Of a stretch of 53,732 nucleotides of DNA, positions 35,007-45,035 are shown in pieces; the stretch's first letter is position 1; each line of letters opens with the position of its first letter. The notes below the pieces were generated by a model that made no database searches, was not told the origin of the DNA, and worked only from the letters and a program-made list of their open reading frames with translations. Source of the stretch: Pseudomonadota bacterium (lineage in GTDB: Bacteria; Pseudomonadota; Gammaproteobacteria; Burkholderiales; Burkholderiaceae_C); assembly GCA_029779845.1 (NCBI GenBank), contig JAKOZT010000124.1, positions 1 to 53,732 of the forward strand, written 5' to 3'. A program made the position numbers and the translations under genes.

Positions 35007-37277
35007 GTGTCGCACCGCGCCGCTCCCGGCCCGCTGTCCACGCTGACACCGGCCGACAGCGTTCTCGAATCGAGCTTCGGCGAGCGCCTCGCGCTGCGCG
35101 GCGACAGCATGTCGCGCTGGATGGGCTGGCGGCTGCGCGCGCTGGTGGTGTTCGCGCTGATCGGCTGCCTGGGCCTGTTCGTGCTGGCGCGCGAGCTGGC
35201 GATGCTGCCGCGTGTGGACGCCAGCTGGCGCGCCACCGCCGAGAACCGCATCCAGCTGGTGCGCACCAGCGACCCGGCGCTCGAGCCGCTGGTCGGGCAG
35301 GTGCTGGTCGCGGTGCAGGCCGACGGCCGCAGCGTCGAGCTGCGCGATGCGCTGACGCTGTGGGGCTCGGCGCGCTGGGTGGTCAACGACGAGGCGCGCG
35401 CGCGCCACCACCTGCTGCACGACGCGCTCGACGAGTTGCTCTCGCAGCCGGCGGTGCAATTCGTCTTCGCCGGCGGACGCAGCGCCTACGTGCAGACCGC
35501 GCCGCGCGGCTTCGCCGGGCTGCCGGCGGTGTACTGGCTGCTCGGCGCGCTGGCGCTGGCGGTGTATCTGGTCGGCATGGTGGTGCTGCTGGCCAAGCCG
35601 AACGGGCGCAACCTGCTCTACGCGGTGATTGCGCTGTGCCAGGCCGGCAGCCTGCTGTTCATCGCGATCGAGTCGACCGCCGATCTCGCCCTGCCCGCGC
35701 TGATCTCGCGCATCGACCTGCCGGCGCGCATCGGTCTGGACCTGTTCACCGCCGCGGCGATCGTGCACGCCGCGGCGGTGCATCCGCGCCGCCTGCCCGG
35801 CGCGCCGGCCATCGCGGGCGTGGCCTGGGCCTTGGCCGCCGCGCTGACGGCCGGCGTCTCGGCCGGGCGCGTGCCTTTCGGCTGGTGGTGGGTGCAGGCC
35901 GCCGTGGTGGTCTACGGCCTCGCGATGGTGGCGCTGATGAGCTGGTCGCACCAGCTCGAGCCGCACCCGTTCGCGACCGTGCTGCGCCGCATCGGCATCG
36001 TCACGCTGGTCACCTGGGTGCTGCTCACGGCCTCGCTCGCCGCGGCCATCACCTACCCGGGCGTGCACCACAACATCGCCTCGATCGGCGCGACGGTGTG
36101 GTACGTGTTCTTCGCCTCGCTGATCGTGCTGGTGCCCTTCCTGTCGCGCTCGCGGCAGGTGATGCGCGAGTTCTCGATGCTCGCCGCGGTGAGCACCGTC
36201 GCGACCTCGCTCGACCTGCTGTTCGTCGCGGTGTTCTCGCTCGGCCAGTTCGCCTCGCTGACGCTGGCGCTGTTCATCTCGCTGGCGGCCTACTCGGGCG
36301 CGCGCCAATGGGTCGTCAACCAGCTGCTGGGCAGCAACGTGCTGACCACCGAGCGCATGTTCGAGCAGCTCTACCGCATCGCGCGCGAGGTGGAGGCGCA
36401 CCCCGAGCGCACCGGCATGCTGCTGTCCGAGCTGCTGCGCGACCTGTTCGAGCCGATGGAGGTGCTGCTCAGCGAACGCCGCGTCGGCGCGACGCGCGTC
36501 TCCAGCGACGGCTCGACGCTGATGCTGCCGGTGCCCGCGCTCGGCGGCGAGGGCGGCGGCGAGAAGCTGCCGGCGCGCGGCGCGATCGTGCTGCGTTTCG
36601 CGCACCGCGGCCGGCGCCTCTTCACCTTCGAGGACGCGCGGCTGACCGCGCGCGTGGTCGAGCAGCTGCGCCGCGCCGTCGCCTTCGACAAGGCCGTCGA
36701 GCAGGGCCGCAGCGAGGAGCGCGCGCGCATCGCGCAGGACCTGCACGACGACATCGGCGCGCGGCTGCTGACGCTGATGTACAAGGCCCAGTCGCCCGAG
36801 ATGGAAGAGTACGTGCGGCACACGCTGCAGGACCTGAAGACGCTGACGCGCGGCCTCGCGGCGGCCAACCACAGCCTGTCGCACGCCGCCGCCGAGTGGA
36901 AGGCCGACCTGTCGCAGCGCCTGACCGCCGCGCACGTGCAGCTCGACTGGGCCTTCGACGCCGACAAGGAGGTGATGCTGTCGGTGGTGCAGTGGTCGGC
37001 GCTGACGCGCGTGCTGCGCGAACTGGTCAGCAACGCGATCGCGCATGCGAAGGCGACGCGCGTCGAGGTCTCGCTGGTGCTGCGCAAGGACAGGCTGGAG
37101 CTGCAGATCCTCGACAACGGCGAAGGCCGCAACCCGCGCGCCTGGGCGCACGGCCTGGGCCTGGGCGGCGTGCGCAAGCGCGTCAAGCAGCTCGGCGGCG
37201 AAGTGGAGTGGCGCGAGCTGCAGCCGCGCGGCATCGGCTGCCGGGTGACGATCCGGGAGATCTCGGCGCGGGGCTGA
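35007..37277 (+). CDS. Membrane histidine kinase (HisKA_3 type)
   Basis: The 756-residue kinase has an N-terminal membrane segment (about 46-66), a periplasmic region (to about 165), then about seven further hydrophobic segments to about 440, a 7TM-type sensory module. A GAF-like region precedes the HisKA_3 dimerisation helix, with the phosphorylated His580 in DLHDDIGARLL. The HATPase domain has the N-box LVSNAIAHA (about 673) and the G-box ILDNGEGRN, GLGLGGVRKRV. It begins with a GTG 10 bases after the response regulator gene and should phosphorylate it. The ligand sensed is unknown. A strong hairpin follows the stop. Confidence 0.9.
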   Translation: MSHRAAPGPLSTLTPADSVLESSFGERLALRGDSMSRWMGWRLRALVVFALIGCLGLFVLARELAMLPRVDASWRATAENRIQLVRTSDPALEPLVGQVLVAVQADGRSVELRDALTLWGSARWVVNDEARARHHLLHDALDELLSQPAVQFVFAGGRSAYVQTAPRGFAGLPAVYWLLGALALAVYLVGMVVLLAKPNGRNLLYAVIALCQAGSLLFIAIESTADLALPALISRIDLPARIGLDLFTAAAIVHAAAVHPRRLPGAPAIAGVAWALAAALTAGVSAGRVPFGWWWVQAAVVVYGLAMVALMSWSHQLEPHPFATVLRRIGIVTLVTWVLLTASLAAAITYPGVHHNIASIGATVWYVFFASLIVLVPFLSRSRQVMREFSMLAAVSTVATSLDLLFVAVFSLGQFASLTLALFISLAAYSGARQWVVNQLLGSNVLTTERMFEQLYRIAREVEAHPERTGMLLSELLRDLFEPMEVLLSERRVGATRVSSDGSTLMLPVPALGGEGGGEKLPARGAIVLRFAHRGRRLFTFEDARLTARVVEQLRRAVAFDKAVEQGRSEERARIAQDLHDDIGARLLTLMYKAQSPEMEEYVRHTLQDLKTLTRGLAAANHSLSHAAAEWKADLSQRLTAAHVQLDWAFDADKEVMLSVVQWSALTRVLRELVSNAIAHAKATRVEVSLVLRKDRLELQILDNGEGRNPRAWAHGLGLGGVRKRVKQLGGEVEWRELQPRGIGCRVTIREISARG

Positions 37278-37280
37278 AAC

Positions 37281-37311
37281 GACGAAGCCGGGCGCAAGGC
37301 CCGGCTTCGTC
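37281..37311 (+). terminator. Long GC-rich hairpin after the kinase gene
   Basis: GACGAAGCCGGGC, a 5-base loop, then GCCCGGCTTCGTC: 13 perfect base pairs, starting 3 bases after the kinase stop. There is no T-run, so it may act as a weak or bidirectional terminator between the convergent kinase and tRNA-His, or stabilise the mRNA 3' end. Confidence 0.65.
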
Positions 37312-37320
37312 ATCGTTCGG

Positions 37321-37397
37321 TGGGGTGGCTGATGGGACTCGAACCCACGACGACAGGAATCACAATCCTGGACTCTACCAACTGAGCTACAGCCACC
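37321..37397 (-). tRNA. tRNA-His (GTG)
   Basis: The minus-strand cloverleaf has the extra 5' G(-1) pairing with C73, an acceptor stem GTGGCTG/CAGCCAC, anticodon loop TTGTGAT (anticodon GTG), a T-arm with TTCGAGT and an encoded CCA end. Length 77, as for other tRNA-His genes. It lies 40 bases downstream of ppiD with its own -10 element. Confidence 0.97.
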
Positions 37398-37409
37398 GCA
37401 GAGCCGCGC

Positions 37410-37415
37410 ATTATA
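37410..37415 (-). promoter_or_regulatory. -10 box of tRNA-His promoter
   Basis: TATAAT (minus strand) ends 13 bases before the tRNA 5' end, in the gap after ppiD. The matching -35 position lies within the ppiD stop region and is a poor match (GAGGAC), so an activator or extended contact may be needed. Confidence 0.6.
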
Positions 37416-37436
37416 GCCAAGCGCGGGCGCTCGTCC

Positions 37437-39368
37437 TCAGTTGCCGGCGGGCGCGCTCGCGCCCTTGGCGGCGGCGGCCAGCGTCTCGGCGTGGAAGCGC
37501 TGCTTGAGCGCCGCGTAGTAGGCCTGCGCCTCGGCCTCGCCCCAGGCCTGGCCGTATTGCGCCTGCATCTGCTTCGGGTCACCCGCAGCCGGGTCGCGGC
37601 CGGCGAGCTTGCCGATGCGCACCACCGCGTAGCCCTGCGTGCCCTGCTCCACGCCGATCACGGCCGGCAGCTTGGCGGCGCTCGCGCGCAGCGCGGCGTC
37701 GAGCACGTCGCGCGCCACGTCCTTGGGCGCGGCGCGCGAGACCATCACCGCCGTGCCGGGCATCGGCGCGTCGGGTGTCTTCTGCAGTTCCGCCAGGCGC
37801 GCCTCGCCGTCCTTCTTCGCCAGCGCCTGTGCCTGCTGCGCGGCGACCTTCTCGCGCACCAGCGCCTTCACTTCGTCGAAGCTGCGCTGATGCGCCGCGC
37901 TGTACTGCACGATGCGGCCCGAGGCGATCTGGTTCGGCCCGATCTCCACCGCCTCGACGTTGCGCTTGTTCTTCACCGAGTCGGTGCTGAAGATCGCTTC
38001 GAGGAACTTGGCATTGGCCAGCGCGCCCGTCGCGCCCGGCGCCGGCGTGCGCTTCACGTCGGCGGCGCTGCGCACCTCCAGCTTGAACTTCTCGGCCGCC
38101 GGCTTGAGGCTGTCGGCCTGCTCGTAGACCATGTTGGTGAAGTCGACCGCGGCGGCCGCGAAGCGGCTTTGCGCCTGCTGCTTCTTCGCCTCGTCCTCGA
38201 TCTCGGCGCGCACCTGCTCGAAGCTCTTCCTGGTGCCGCCGCGCACGCCGGTCAGCTGGATGATGTGGTAGCCGAAGTCGCTCTCGACCACGCCGCTGAT
38301 CTCGCCCTGCTTCAGGGCGAAGGCGGCGTCCTCGAAGGGCTTGACCATCGCGCCGCGGCCGAAGAAGTCGAGGTCGCCGCCGCGCTGCGCGGAGCCCGGG
38401 TCGTCGCTGTTCTTGCGCGCGACGTCGGCGAAGCTGCCCGGCGCCTTGCGCACTTCGGCGAGCAGATGCTCGGCCTTGGCCTTCGCCTTGTCGCGCTCGG
38501 CGGCGGGCGCGCCCTTCTCGGCCTTGACGAGGATGTGGCTGGCGCGGCGCTCCTCGGGGGTCGAGAAGCGCTTCTCGTTCTGCTCGTAGTACTTGCGCAG
38601 TTCGTCCTCGGGCACCGTGATGCCCTTCTTGATCGAGTCGAGGTCGAGCACGACGTACTCGATCGACGCCTGCTCGGGCGCCTGGAACTGCGCGGCGTTC
38701 TCGGGGGCCTTGTAGTAGGCCTGCAGGTCGTCGTCGCTCGGGTTCACCTTGGCGAGGTAGTCCTTGGCGTCGAAGCGCTGCACCTGGATCTCGCGCTGCT
38801 GCAGCAGCGCGTCGAAGGCGGCATCGGCGCTGCCGGCCGTGCCGAAGGCGGTGCCGCCGACGCCGTCGAGCACCTGGCGCAGCGTGATGTCCTGGCGCAT
38901 GCGTGTCTCGAAGACTTCCGGCGACATGCCCTGCGCGCTCAGCAGCGCCCGGTAGGCGTCGACGTCGAAGCTGCCGTCGGGCTTCTTCAGCGCCGCGAGC
39001 TGCGGGATCGCGAGCAGCTCGCGCTGCAGCCGCTCGTTGGTGGTGACGAGGTGCGCCTTGTCGGCCGCCGCGAGCAGCACGCGCTCGCGGATCAGCGCGT
39101 CGAGCACCTGCTTCTTCATCTCCGGCGTGTCGAACAGCTTGGCGTCGACGTTGGGCATCTGGCGGCGCACGCGCTCGACCTGCTCGCGCTGCGCGGCGTT
39201 CCACTCGGCCTGCGTGATGTTGTGGCCGTCGACCTTGGCCACCGCCTCGTTCTCGCCGCCGGTGAAACGGCTGTAGCCCTGGATGCCGAAGAACACGAAC
39301 GAAGGAAAGATCAGCAGCACCAGCACGAACTGCAAGAGCCGGGTGTGCTTGCGAACGAAATCAAACAT
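37437..39368 (-). CDS. ppiD: Peptidyl-prolyl isomerase PpiD (SurA-like chaperone)
   Basis: The 643-residue protein has an N-terminal transmembrane anchor (about 11-31, [21 protein letters not shown]), a SurA-N-like chaperone region, and a parvulin rotamase domain at about residues 265-365 (ASHILVKAE, then [20 protein letters not shown] and [10 protein letters not shown]). PpiD sits at the periplasmic face near the SecYEG exit and helps to fold outer-membrane proteins. It follows hupB across a tRNA-Val gene, resembling the hupB-ppiD order of enterobacteria. A hairpin lies in its 5' leader. Confidence 0.94.
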   Translation of the reverse strand: MFDFVRKHTRLLQFVLVLLIFPSFVFFGIQGYSRFTGGENEAVAKVDGHNITQAEWNAAQREQVERVRRQMPNVDAKLFDTPEMKKQVLDALIRERVLLAAADKAHLVTTNERLQRELLAIPQLAALKKPDGSFDVDAYRALLSAQGMSPEVFETRMRQDITLRQVLDGVGGTAFGTAGSADAAFDALLQQREIQVQRFDAKDYLAKVNPSDDDLQAYYKAPENAAQFQAPEQASIEYVVLDLDSIKKGITVPEDELRKYYEQNEKRFSTPEERRASHILVKAEKGAPAAERDKAKAKAEHLLAEVRKAPGSFADVARKNSDDPGSAQRGGDLDFFGRGAMVKPFEDAAFALKQGEISGVVESDFGYHIIQLTGVRGGTRKSFEQVRAEIEDEAKKQQAQSRFAAAAVDFTNMVYEQADSLKPAAEKFKLEVRSAADVKRTPAPGATGALANAKFLEAIFSTDSVKNKRNVEAVEIGPNQIASGRIVQYSAAHQRSFDEVKALVREKVAAQQAQALAKKDGEARLAELQKTPDAPMPGTAVMVSRAAPKDVARDVLDAALRASAAKLPAVIGVEQGTQGYAVVRIGKLAGRDPAAGDPKQMQAQYGQAWGEAEAQAYYAALKQRFHAETLAAAAKGASAPAGN

Positions 39369-39410
39369 CTCAGAGCCTCTGTCGCGAGCGAGGGAAGTCC
39401 AGACGCGACA

Positions 39411-39432
39411 AAGGCGAACCTGGGTTCGCCTT
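39411..39432 (-). other. Stem-loop between tRNA-Val and ppiD
   Basis: AAGGCGAAC, a 4-base loop, GTTCGCCTT: nine perfect pairs within the 99 bases that separate the tRNA-Val 3' end from the ppiD start. Outer bases partly extend it. It may mark transcript processing or partial termination after the tRNA. A TAGAAT -10-like sequence at 39453-39458 (minus strand) could give ppiD its own promoter. Confidence 0.5.
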
Positions 39433-39467
39433 CGTGTCTGGTGCGCGCCGGATTCTATCGCAGCGCC

Positions 39468-39543
39468 TGGTGGGTGCTGAGGGGCTCGAACCCCCGACCT
39501 ACGCCTTGTAAGGGCGCCGCTCTACCAACTGAGCTAAGCACCC
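39468..39543 (-). tRNA. tRNA-Val (TAC)
   Basis: The minus-strand cloverleaf has acceptor stem GGGTGCT/AGCACCC, D-arm GCTCAGTTGGTAGAGC, anticodon loop CTTACAA (anticodon TAC), T-arm GGGGG-TTCGAGC-CCCTC and an encoded CCA. Length 76. Only 16 bases separate it from the hupB stop, so it is probably processed from the hupB transcript. Confidence 0.97.
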
Positions 39544-39559
39544 GTGCATCTCGACGAAA

Positions 39560-39832
39560 TCAGTTGACCGCGTCCTTCAGCGCCTTGCCCGGACGGAACT
39601 TCGGCACCTTGGCGGCCTTGATCTTGATCGTGGCGCCGGTGCGCGGGTTGCGGCCGCTGCGCGCCGCGCGCTTGCCGACGCTGAAGGTTCCGAAGCCGAC
39701 CAGCGAGACGCTGCCGTTCTTCTTCAGCGTCTGCTTCACACCGCCGATCAGGGCTTCCAGGGCGCGCGTGGCAGCAGCCTTGGAGATGTCCGCCTGTCGG
39801 GCGATGTGTTCGATCAATTCAGACTTGTTCAC
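39560..39832 (-). CDS. hupB: DNA-binding protein HU-beta
   Basis: This 90-residue nucleoid protein has the full HU length. It begins [32 protein letters not shown] and has the DNA-contacting arm with [12 protein letters not shown] (Arg-Asn-Pro). HU bends DNA and compacts the nucleoid. The start is a GTG at 39830-39832 preceded by GAGGGGG; upstream in-frame sequence is not part of HU. A near-consensus sigma-70 promoter lies about 90 bases upstream. It is followed by tRNA-Val and ppiD on the same strand. Confidence 0.97.
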   Translation of the reverse strand: MNKSELIEHIARQADISKAAATRALEALIGGVKQTLKKNGSVSLVGFGTFSVGKRAARSGRNPRTGATIKIKAAKVPKFRPGKALKDAVN

Positions 39833-39924
39833 GGGATATCCCCCTCTCAAAAGTTTCTCGAACGGTGGTATTCGGTGGTGGGTGTCTCGGCGCGCTGCCT
39901 TGCCCGGTGCGCGCGGCGCGGGCC

Positions 39925-39953
39925 ATTACATGCCGCGCCCCTGGGGCTGTCAA
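39925..39953 (-). promoter_or_regulatory. Sigma-70 promoter of hupB
   Basis: On the minus strand, a perfect -35 TTGACA (39948-39953), a 17-base spacer and -10 TGTAAT (39925-39930). The predicted transcript starts near 39918, giving an approximately 85-base leader before the hupB GTG. This is the strongest promoter match seen in the window. Confidence 0.8.
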
Positions 39954-39994
39954 GGGCGAGCGCGATTCTATGCGCAACGAAGATGCGATCTGAG

Positions 39995-40852
39995 TCAACG
40001 CGCACGGTGGTGTCCGTCGCGCACGACGAGTGCGACGCCGATCGCGGTCAAGGCCATGCCCAGCGCCATCACCGGCGTGAACGCCTCGCCGAACAGCGCC
40101 CAGGCCATCGCCGCGGTGCACGGCGGCACGAGGTAGAGCAGGCTCGTGACCTGCGTCGCCGCGCCGCGCTGGATCAGCAGGAACAGCAGCGAGCTGCCGC
40201 CGAGCGTCAGCGCGAGCACCGACCACGCCATCGCCGCGATCAGATCGGGATGCCAGCGCAGGGTTTCGGTCTCGAGCAGCGCGAGCGGCGCGCTGACGAG
40301 CAGCGCCGCGGCCAGCTGCACCGCGCTGGCCGCACGCACGTCGGCCACGCGCACATGGCGCTTCTGGTACAGCGTGCCGACGGTGATGGACAGCAGCGCG
40401 AGCACGGCCAGCGCGAGGCTCACGCCGCCGACCTCGCCGATGCCGAGCTTGCGCCACACCACCAGCACGAGCCCGGCCAGGCCGAAGGCGAGGCCGAGCC
40501 ACTGGCGCGGCGTGACGCGGTGCGCGGCGCTCGCGGTCACGCTGATCCAGGTCGCGGTGAGCAGCGGCTGCAGCCCGACCAGCAGCGCGACGGTGCCCGC
40601 GCCCATGCCCGCCTTCACCGCCGACCACACGCCGCCGAGGTAGCCCGCATGCATCAGCACGCCGCTGACCGCGAGGTGGCGCCACTGCGCACGCGGCGGC
40701 AGCGGCACGCGCGCCAGCGCCATCCACAGCGCGAAGCACGCCACCGACAGCGCGTAGCGAATCGACAGGAAGGTCAGCGGCGGCGCATGCGGCATCGCCA
40801 GCCGCGCGACGACGAAGCCGGTGCTCCAGATCAGCACGAAGACCCAGGGCAT
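39995..40852 (-). CDS. EamA/DMT-family transporter
   Basis: The protein (285 residues from the ATG at 40852) is a ten-helix drug/metabolite transporter with two EamA repeats: PWVFVLIWSTGFVVARLAMPHAPPLTF opens the first and a second block runs from about residue 145 (VSLALAVLALLSITVGTLYQKRHV) to AMALGMALTAIGVALVV. The Trp-Ser-Thr-Gly-Phe start is typical of this family. Substrate unknown. It follows pgsA by about 50 bases; a TTG or GTG start upstream, overlapping the pgsA stop, cannot be excluded because the ATG has no ribosome site. Confidence 0.88.
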   Translation of the reverse strand: MPWVFVLIWSTGFVVARLAMPHAPPLTFLSIRYALSVACFALWMALARVPLPPRAQWRHLAVSGVLMHAGYLGGVWSAVKAGMGAGTVALLVGLQPLLTATWISVTASAAHRVTPRQWLGLAFGLAGLVLVVWRKLGIGEVGGVSLALAVLALLSITVGTLYQKRHVRVADVRAASAVQLAAALLVSAPLALLETETLRWHPDLIAAMAWSVLALTLGGSSLLFLLIQRGAATQVTSLLYLVPPCTAAMAWALFGEAFTPVMALGMALTAIGVALVVRDGHHRAR

Positions 40853-40902
40853 CGCGCGCAGCAGCGCGCCGGCCCGGCCCTCGCCCACGCCCGAACCCGC
40901 GT

Positions 40903-41469
40903 TCAACGCGCCTTGGCGCGGATCTCCGGCAGCGCCTTCTGCAGGTAGTAGACCATCGACCAGATGGTGAGCACCGCGGCGGCGACGATCAGCACCGTTC
41001 CCCACAGGTGCGTGTCGATCACGCCGAACAGGCGGCCGTCGAAGAGCAGGAACGGGATCGCCACCATCTGCACGGCGGTCTTGACCTTGCCGACCATGTG
41101 CACCGCCACGCTGCGCGAGGCGCCGATCTGCGCCATCCATTCGCGCAGCGCCGAGATCGCGATCTCGCGGCCGATGATCACCAGCGCCACCAGCGCGTGC
41201 AGCCGGTTCAGGTGCACCAGCACCAGCAGCGCGGCGCAGACGAGGAACTTGTCGGCCACCGGGTCGAGGAAGGCGCCGAACGACGAGGTCATGTTCAGGC
41301 GCCGCGCGAGCCAGCCGTCGAGCCAGTCGGTCAGCGCGACGACGACAAACAGCACAGTGGCCAGCAGGTTCTGGAAGCCGGGCTCGAGGTTCAGGTAGAA
41401 CAGCCCGACGATCAGCGGGATCGCGACGATGCGCGCCCAGGTGAGCAGGGTCGGCAGGTTGAAGAACAT
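40903..41469 (-). CDS. pgsA: CDP-diacylglycerol-glycerol-3-phosphate phosphatidyltransferase
   Basis: The 188-residue membrane enzyme makes phosphatidylglycerol phosphate. It carries the CDP-alcohol phosphatidyltransferase signature D-G-x2-A-R-x8-G-x3-D-x3-D as DGWLARRLNMTSSFGAFLDPVADK (about 50-73), with about four to five hydrophobic helices. Start MFFNLPTLLTWARI is the usual N-terminus. In many proteobacteria pgsA lies beside uvrC, as here with only the small lipoprotein gene between them, and the same-strand order uvrC-lipoprotein-pgsA suggests an operon. Confidence 0.95.
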   Translation of the reverse strand: MFFNLPTLLTWARIVAIPLIVGLFYLNLEPGFQNLLATVLFVVVALTDWLDGWLARRLNMTSSFGAFLDPVADKFLVCAALLVLVHLNRLHALVALVIIGREIAISALREWMAQIGASRSVAVHMVGKVKTAVQMVAIPFLLFDGRLFGVIDTHLWGTVLIVAAAVLTIWSMVYYLQKALPEIRAKAR

Positions 41470-41513
41470 CGGCGCATTGTGCCGAAGTTCTTCGCGCCGG
41501 CTGCACGCAGGCT

Positions 41514-42020
41514 TTAGAGCTGACCTTCCGTCAGCGTGTCGAGCTGGAACTTGCCGCTCTTGTCCATCAGCCAGGTGTCGGTGTACTTCACCGTTCCCAT
41601 GCGCGCCGGCGCTGGCAGCGGCGAGGCCTTGCGGATCAACTCGCGCACGCGCGCCGTCACCTCGGGCGCGTGGCTGGGCGCGCGCACCATGCGCACGTCG
41701 CGCACGTTGCCGTTGGCGTCGAGCTCGGTCTCGACCACCGCGATCGCGTGCAGCAGCGGCGGCAGCTTGCCCTTGTAGATGCTGTCCGGGTACGCGGCAT
41801 AGATGGCGCGCGCGGCGTCCTGCCGGTAGGCCTTCTCGTTGGTGGCGTTGGAGACGCGCTTGTTCGTGGTCGGCGCGGGCGCCGCGGCGCTCGGCGCGGG
41901 CGCGCGCGCCACCGGGGCGGGGGCCGGCGCGTGCGGCGGCGGGGTCGAGCAGCCGGCCAGCCAGGCCAGGCCGGCGAGCGAGGCCAGCGCGAGGCCGGCA
42001 CGGGTGTCAATGCAACGCAC
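41514..42020 (-). CDS. Lipoprotein with TonB C-terminal-like domain
   Basis: The 168-residue protein has a signal peptide ending in lipobox LAGC (lipidated Cys24), a Pro/Ala linker (about 25-60) and a C-terminal region resembling a TonB C-terminal domain ([30 protein letters not shown]). Classical TonB proteins have an uncleaved membrane anchor rather than a lipid, so it is probably a TonB-domain relative of unknown role rather than TonB itself. The start is a GTG at 42018-42020, with AGAGGAG seven bases upstream, overlapping uvrC by 14 bases, so it is probably cotranslated with it. Confidence 0.75.
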   Translation of the reverse strand: MRCIDTRAGLALASLAGLAWLAGCSTPPPHAPAPAPVARAPAPSAAAPAPTTNKRVSNATNEKAYRQDAARAIYAAYPDSIYKGKLPPLLHAIAVVETELDANGNVRDVRMVRAPSHAPEVTARVRELIRKASPLPAPARMGTVKYTDTWLMDKSGKFQLDTLTEGQL

Positions 42021-43917
42021 GATAGATCTCCTCTGCGAGTTCCTTGGATATTCCGTCCACGCTGGCGAGATCGTCAACGCTCGCCTGCCCCACGCCGCGC
42101 ACGCCGCCGAAGCGTTGCAGCAATCTTGCACGTTTGCGTGGCCCGACCCCCGGAATCTCTTCCAGCCGGCTGCCGCCGGTGCGCACGCTGGCGCGCCGCG
42201 CGCGCATGCCGGTGATCGCGAAGCGGTGCGCTTCGTCGCGGATCTGCGCCACCAGCATCAGCGCCGCCGAGTCGCGCCCCAGGTACACCTTGGGCCGGCC
42301 GTCGGCGAACACCAGTTCCTCCAGCCCGACCTTGCGGCCCTCGCCCTTCTCGACGCCGACGATCAGGCCGAGGTCGATGCCGAGTTCCTCGAACACCTCG
42401 CGCGCCATCGCCACCTGGCCGCGCCCGCCGTCGACCAGCACCAGGTCGGGCAGGCGCGCCGAGCCGGTGGCCGCGCCTTCGGCCAGCTTGGCGTAGCGGC
42501 GCGTCAGCACCTGGCGCATCGCGGCGTAGTCGTCGCCGCCGGTGATGCCTTCGATGTTGTAGCGGCGGTACTGCGCGTTCTGCATGCGGTGGTTCTCGAA
42601 CACCACGCACGATGCCTGAGTCGCCTCGCCGGCGGTATGGCTGATGTCGAAACACTCGATGCGGAAGGTGTCGAGGTTCTCGACCGCGAGGTCGAGCGCG
42701 TCGACCAGCGCGCGCGTGCGCGATTTCTGCGAGCCCTCTTCGGCCAGCAGCTGCGCGAGCTTCAGCTGCGCGCCCTGGATGCACATGTCCAGCCAGGCTC
42801 GGCGCGCCTCGCGCGGCTGGTGCTGGGCGGTGACGCGCAGCCCGGCCTGCGCCGACAGCGCATCGATCAGCGCCTTGTCGACCGGGTGGCTGGTGATCAG
42901 CAGCGGCGGCACCGGCGCGTCGAGGTAGTGCTGGGCGATGAAGGCTTCGAGCACCTGCGCTTCGGGCGAGGCCTGCGCTGAATCCTCGTCGTCTTCGCCC
43001 GCGATCACCGTGCCTTCCTCCACGTGCGCCGGGAAGTACGGCCGGTCGCCGAGGTGGCGGCCGCCGCGCACCATCGCGAGGTTGACGCAGGCCTTGCCGC
43101 CTTCGACGCGCACCGCGAGAACGTCGGCATCCTTGGTGCTGACTCCGCTGTTGTCCTCCACTGCCTGGCGGTGCAGCACGCGCGACAGCGCGCCGATCTG
43201 GTCGCGGATCTCGGCCGCCTTCTCGAACTGCAAGGCCTCGGAGTGCGCCATCATCTGCGCCTGCAGCGCGTCGAGCGTCTCCTGCTCGCCTCCGAGCAGG
43301 AAGTGCTCGGCGTTGGCGACGTCGCGCGCGTAGTCGGCCGCGTCGATCAGCTTCACGCAAGGCCCCGAGCAGCGCTTGATCTGGTAGAGCAGGCAGGGCC
43401 GCGCGCGGTTGGCGAAGACGGTGTCCTCGCAGGTGCGCAGGCGGAACACCTTCTGCAGCAGCTGGATCGATTCCTTCACCGCCCAGGCGCTCGGGTAAGG
43501 CCCGAAGTAGCGGTGCTTCTGGTCGACCGCGCCGCGGTAGTAGGCGATGCGCGGGAAGGCGCCCGAGACGATCTTCAGGTACGGATAGCTCTTGTCGTCC
43601 TTGAAGAGGATGTTGTAGCGCGGCGCGAGCGTCTTGATCAGGTTGTTCTCGAGCAGTAGCGCCTCGGCTTCCGAGCGCACCACGGTGGTCTCGAGCCGCG
43701 CGATCTTGCCGACCATGTGGCCGATGCGCGTGCCGCCGTGGTTCTTGTGGAAGTAGCTCGAGACGCGCTTCTTCAGGTCGCGCGCCTTGCCGACGTAGAG
43801 CACGCTGCCCTGCGCGTCGTAATAGCGGTAGACGCCCGGCCGGCCCGGCAGCGCGGCGACTTCCTCGAGCAGGCGCGCCCAGGTCGCGTCTCGATCCGGC
43901 TCGGTGGGCATGTTCAT
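42007..43917 (-). CDS. uvrC: Excinuclease ABC subunit C
   Basis: The 636-residue nuclease has an N-terminal GIY-YIG domain ([26 protein letters not shown]), the UVR helical motif ([14 protein letters not shown], about 215), an RNase-H-like endonuclease half (FDISHTAGE, later VDGGRGQV with Asp), and two C-terminal helix-hairpin-helix motifs ([26 protein letters not shown]). It makes both incisions in nucleotide excision repair with UvrB. It is divergent from earP (33 bases apart), and its 3' end overlaps the lipoprotein gene. Confidence 0.96.
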   Translation of the reverse strand: MNMPTEPDRDATWARLLEEVAALPGRPGVYRYYDAQGSVLYVGKARDLKKRVSSYFHKNHGGTRIGHMVGKIARLETTVVRSEAEALLLENNLIKTLAPRYNILFKDDKSYPYLKIVSGAFPRIAYYRGAVDQKHRYFGPYPSAWAVKESIQLLQKVFRLRTCEDTVFANRARPCLLYQIKRCSGPCVKLIDAADYARDVANAEHFLLGGEQETLDALQAQMMAHSEALQFEKAAEIRDQIGALSRVLHRQAVEDNSGVSTKDADVLAVRVEGGKACVNLAMVRGGRHLGDRPYFPAHVEEGTVIAGEDDEDSAQASPEAQVLEAFIAQHYLDAPVPPLLITSHPVDKALIDALSAQAGLRVTAQHQPREARRAWLDMCIQGAQLKLAQLLAEEGSQKSRTRALVDALDLAVENLDTFRIECFDISHTAGEATQASCVVFENHRMQNAQYRRYNIEGITGGDDYAAMRQVLTRRYAKLAEGAATGSARLPDLVLVDGGRGQVAMAREVFEELGIDLGLIVGVEKGEGRKVGLEELVFADGRPKVYLGRDSAALMLVAQIRDEAHRFAITGMRARRASVRTGGSRLEEIPGVGPRKRARLLQRFGGVRGVGQASVDDLASVDGISKELAEEIYRALH

Positions 43918-43950
43918 CGCGTCGAATTATCGGCTCGGATAATCGGCCGC

Positions 43951-44997
43951 ATGCCGCATTGGGACCTGTTCTGCCGCGTGATCGACAACCACGGCGACCT
44001 CGGCGTGTGCTGGCGCCTCGCGGCCGACCTGGCGTCGCGCGGCGAGCGCGTGCGCCTGTGGGTCGACGACGCGGCCGCGCTGGCGTGGATGGCGCCGGGC
44101 GGCGCGGCGGGCGTCGAGGTGCGCGCCTGGCCGGATGCGGCCACGCCGGCAGAACCCGGCGGCGTGGTGATCGAAGCCTTCGGCTGCGAACTGCCCGAGG
44201 CTTTCGTCGAACGCATGGCCGCGCGCACGCCGCCGCCGGCGTGGATCAACCTCGAATACCTCAGCGCGGAAAGCTACGTCGAGCGCAGCCACCGCCTGCC
44301 CTCGCCGCAGCGCAACGGCTTGACGAAGTGGTTCTTCTATCCCGGCTTCAGCGGGCGCACCGGCGGGCTGCTGCGCGAGCGCGGCCTGCTGGCGCGGCGC
44401 GAAGCGTTCGATGTGGCGCAGTGGCTGGCATCGCACGGCCTCGCGCGCCGCGACGGCGAGCGCCTCGTCAGCCTGTTCTGCTACGACAACGCCGCGCTGC
44501 CCGCGCTGCTGGCGCAACTCGCCGGCGCGCCCACGCTGCTGCTCGCCACGCCCGGCCCTGCGGCGCGGCAGCTGCGCGCTGCGCTCGGCGAGAGCCTGTC
44601 TCTCGGGGCGCTGCGCGCCGTCGAACTGCCGCACCTGCCGCAGCCCGGCTTCGACCACCTGCTGTGGGCCTGCGACCTGAACTTCGTGCGCGGCGAGGAT
44701 TCGGCGGTGCGCGCGATGTGGGCCGGCGCGCCTTTCGTCTGGCAGTTCTATCCGCAAGCCGACGGCGCCCACTTCGCCAAGCTCGAGGCCTTCCTCGCGC
44801 TCTTCCTGCACGGTGCGGCCCCCGCCTGGGCGGCCGATTGCCGCGCCTTCTGGCGCGCCTGGAACGGCGCCGGCGCGCTGCCGGCGCGGCCCGAGACGAG
44901 CGCCTGGCGCGCCCGGACCCTGACCTGGCGCAACGCACTCGCTGCGCAGGGCGATTTGTGCAGCCAGCTCCTCGGCTTCGTGGCCGAAAAGCGCTAA
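43951..44997 (+). CDS. earP: EF-P arginine rhamnosyltransferase EarP
   Basis: The 348-residue GT-B enzyme attaches rhamnose to Arg32 of elongation factor P. The N-terminal [17 protein letters not shown] supplies the aspartates (12 and 16) important in known EarP proteins, and the C-terminal half has [34 protein letters not shown], the TDP-rhamnose binding region. efp follows 38 bases downstream, the diagnostic pairing. The start ATG at 43951 is in the short gap from divergent uvrC. Confidence 0.95.
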   Translation: MPHWDLFCRVIDNHGDLGVCWRLAADLASRGERVRLWVDDAAALAWMAPGGAAGVEVRAWPDAATPAEPGGVVIEAFGCELPEAFVERMAARTPPPAWINLEYLSAESYVERSHRLPSPQRNGLTKWFFYPGFSGRTGGLLRERGLLARREAFDVAQWLASHGLARRDGERLVSLFCYDNAALPALLAQLAGAPTLLLATPGPAARQLRAALGESLSLGALRAVELPHLPQPGFDHLLWACDLNFVRGEDSAVRAMWAGAPFVWQFYPQADGAHFAKLEAFLALFLHGAAPAWAADCRAFWRAWNGAGALPARPETSAWRARTLTWRNALAAQGDLCSQLLGFVAEKR

Positions 44998-45035
44998 AAT
45001 CGCAGGCTTTTCGCCAGACAGACGGGCAAGTCACC

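Noticed and set aside
37281..37311. Treating the hairpin after the kinase gene as a small RNA
   Set aside because: It is a single perfect stem directly after a stop codon; a terminator or mRNA-end structure is simpler.
34938..37313. A 791-codon minus-strand frame opposite the histidine kinase
   Set aside because: His/Arg/Gln-rich antisense shadow; the plus strand has the H-box, N-box and membrane segments.
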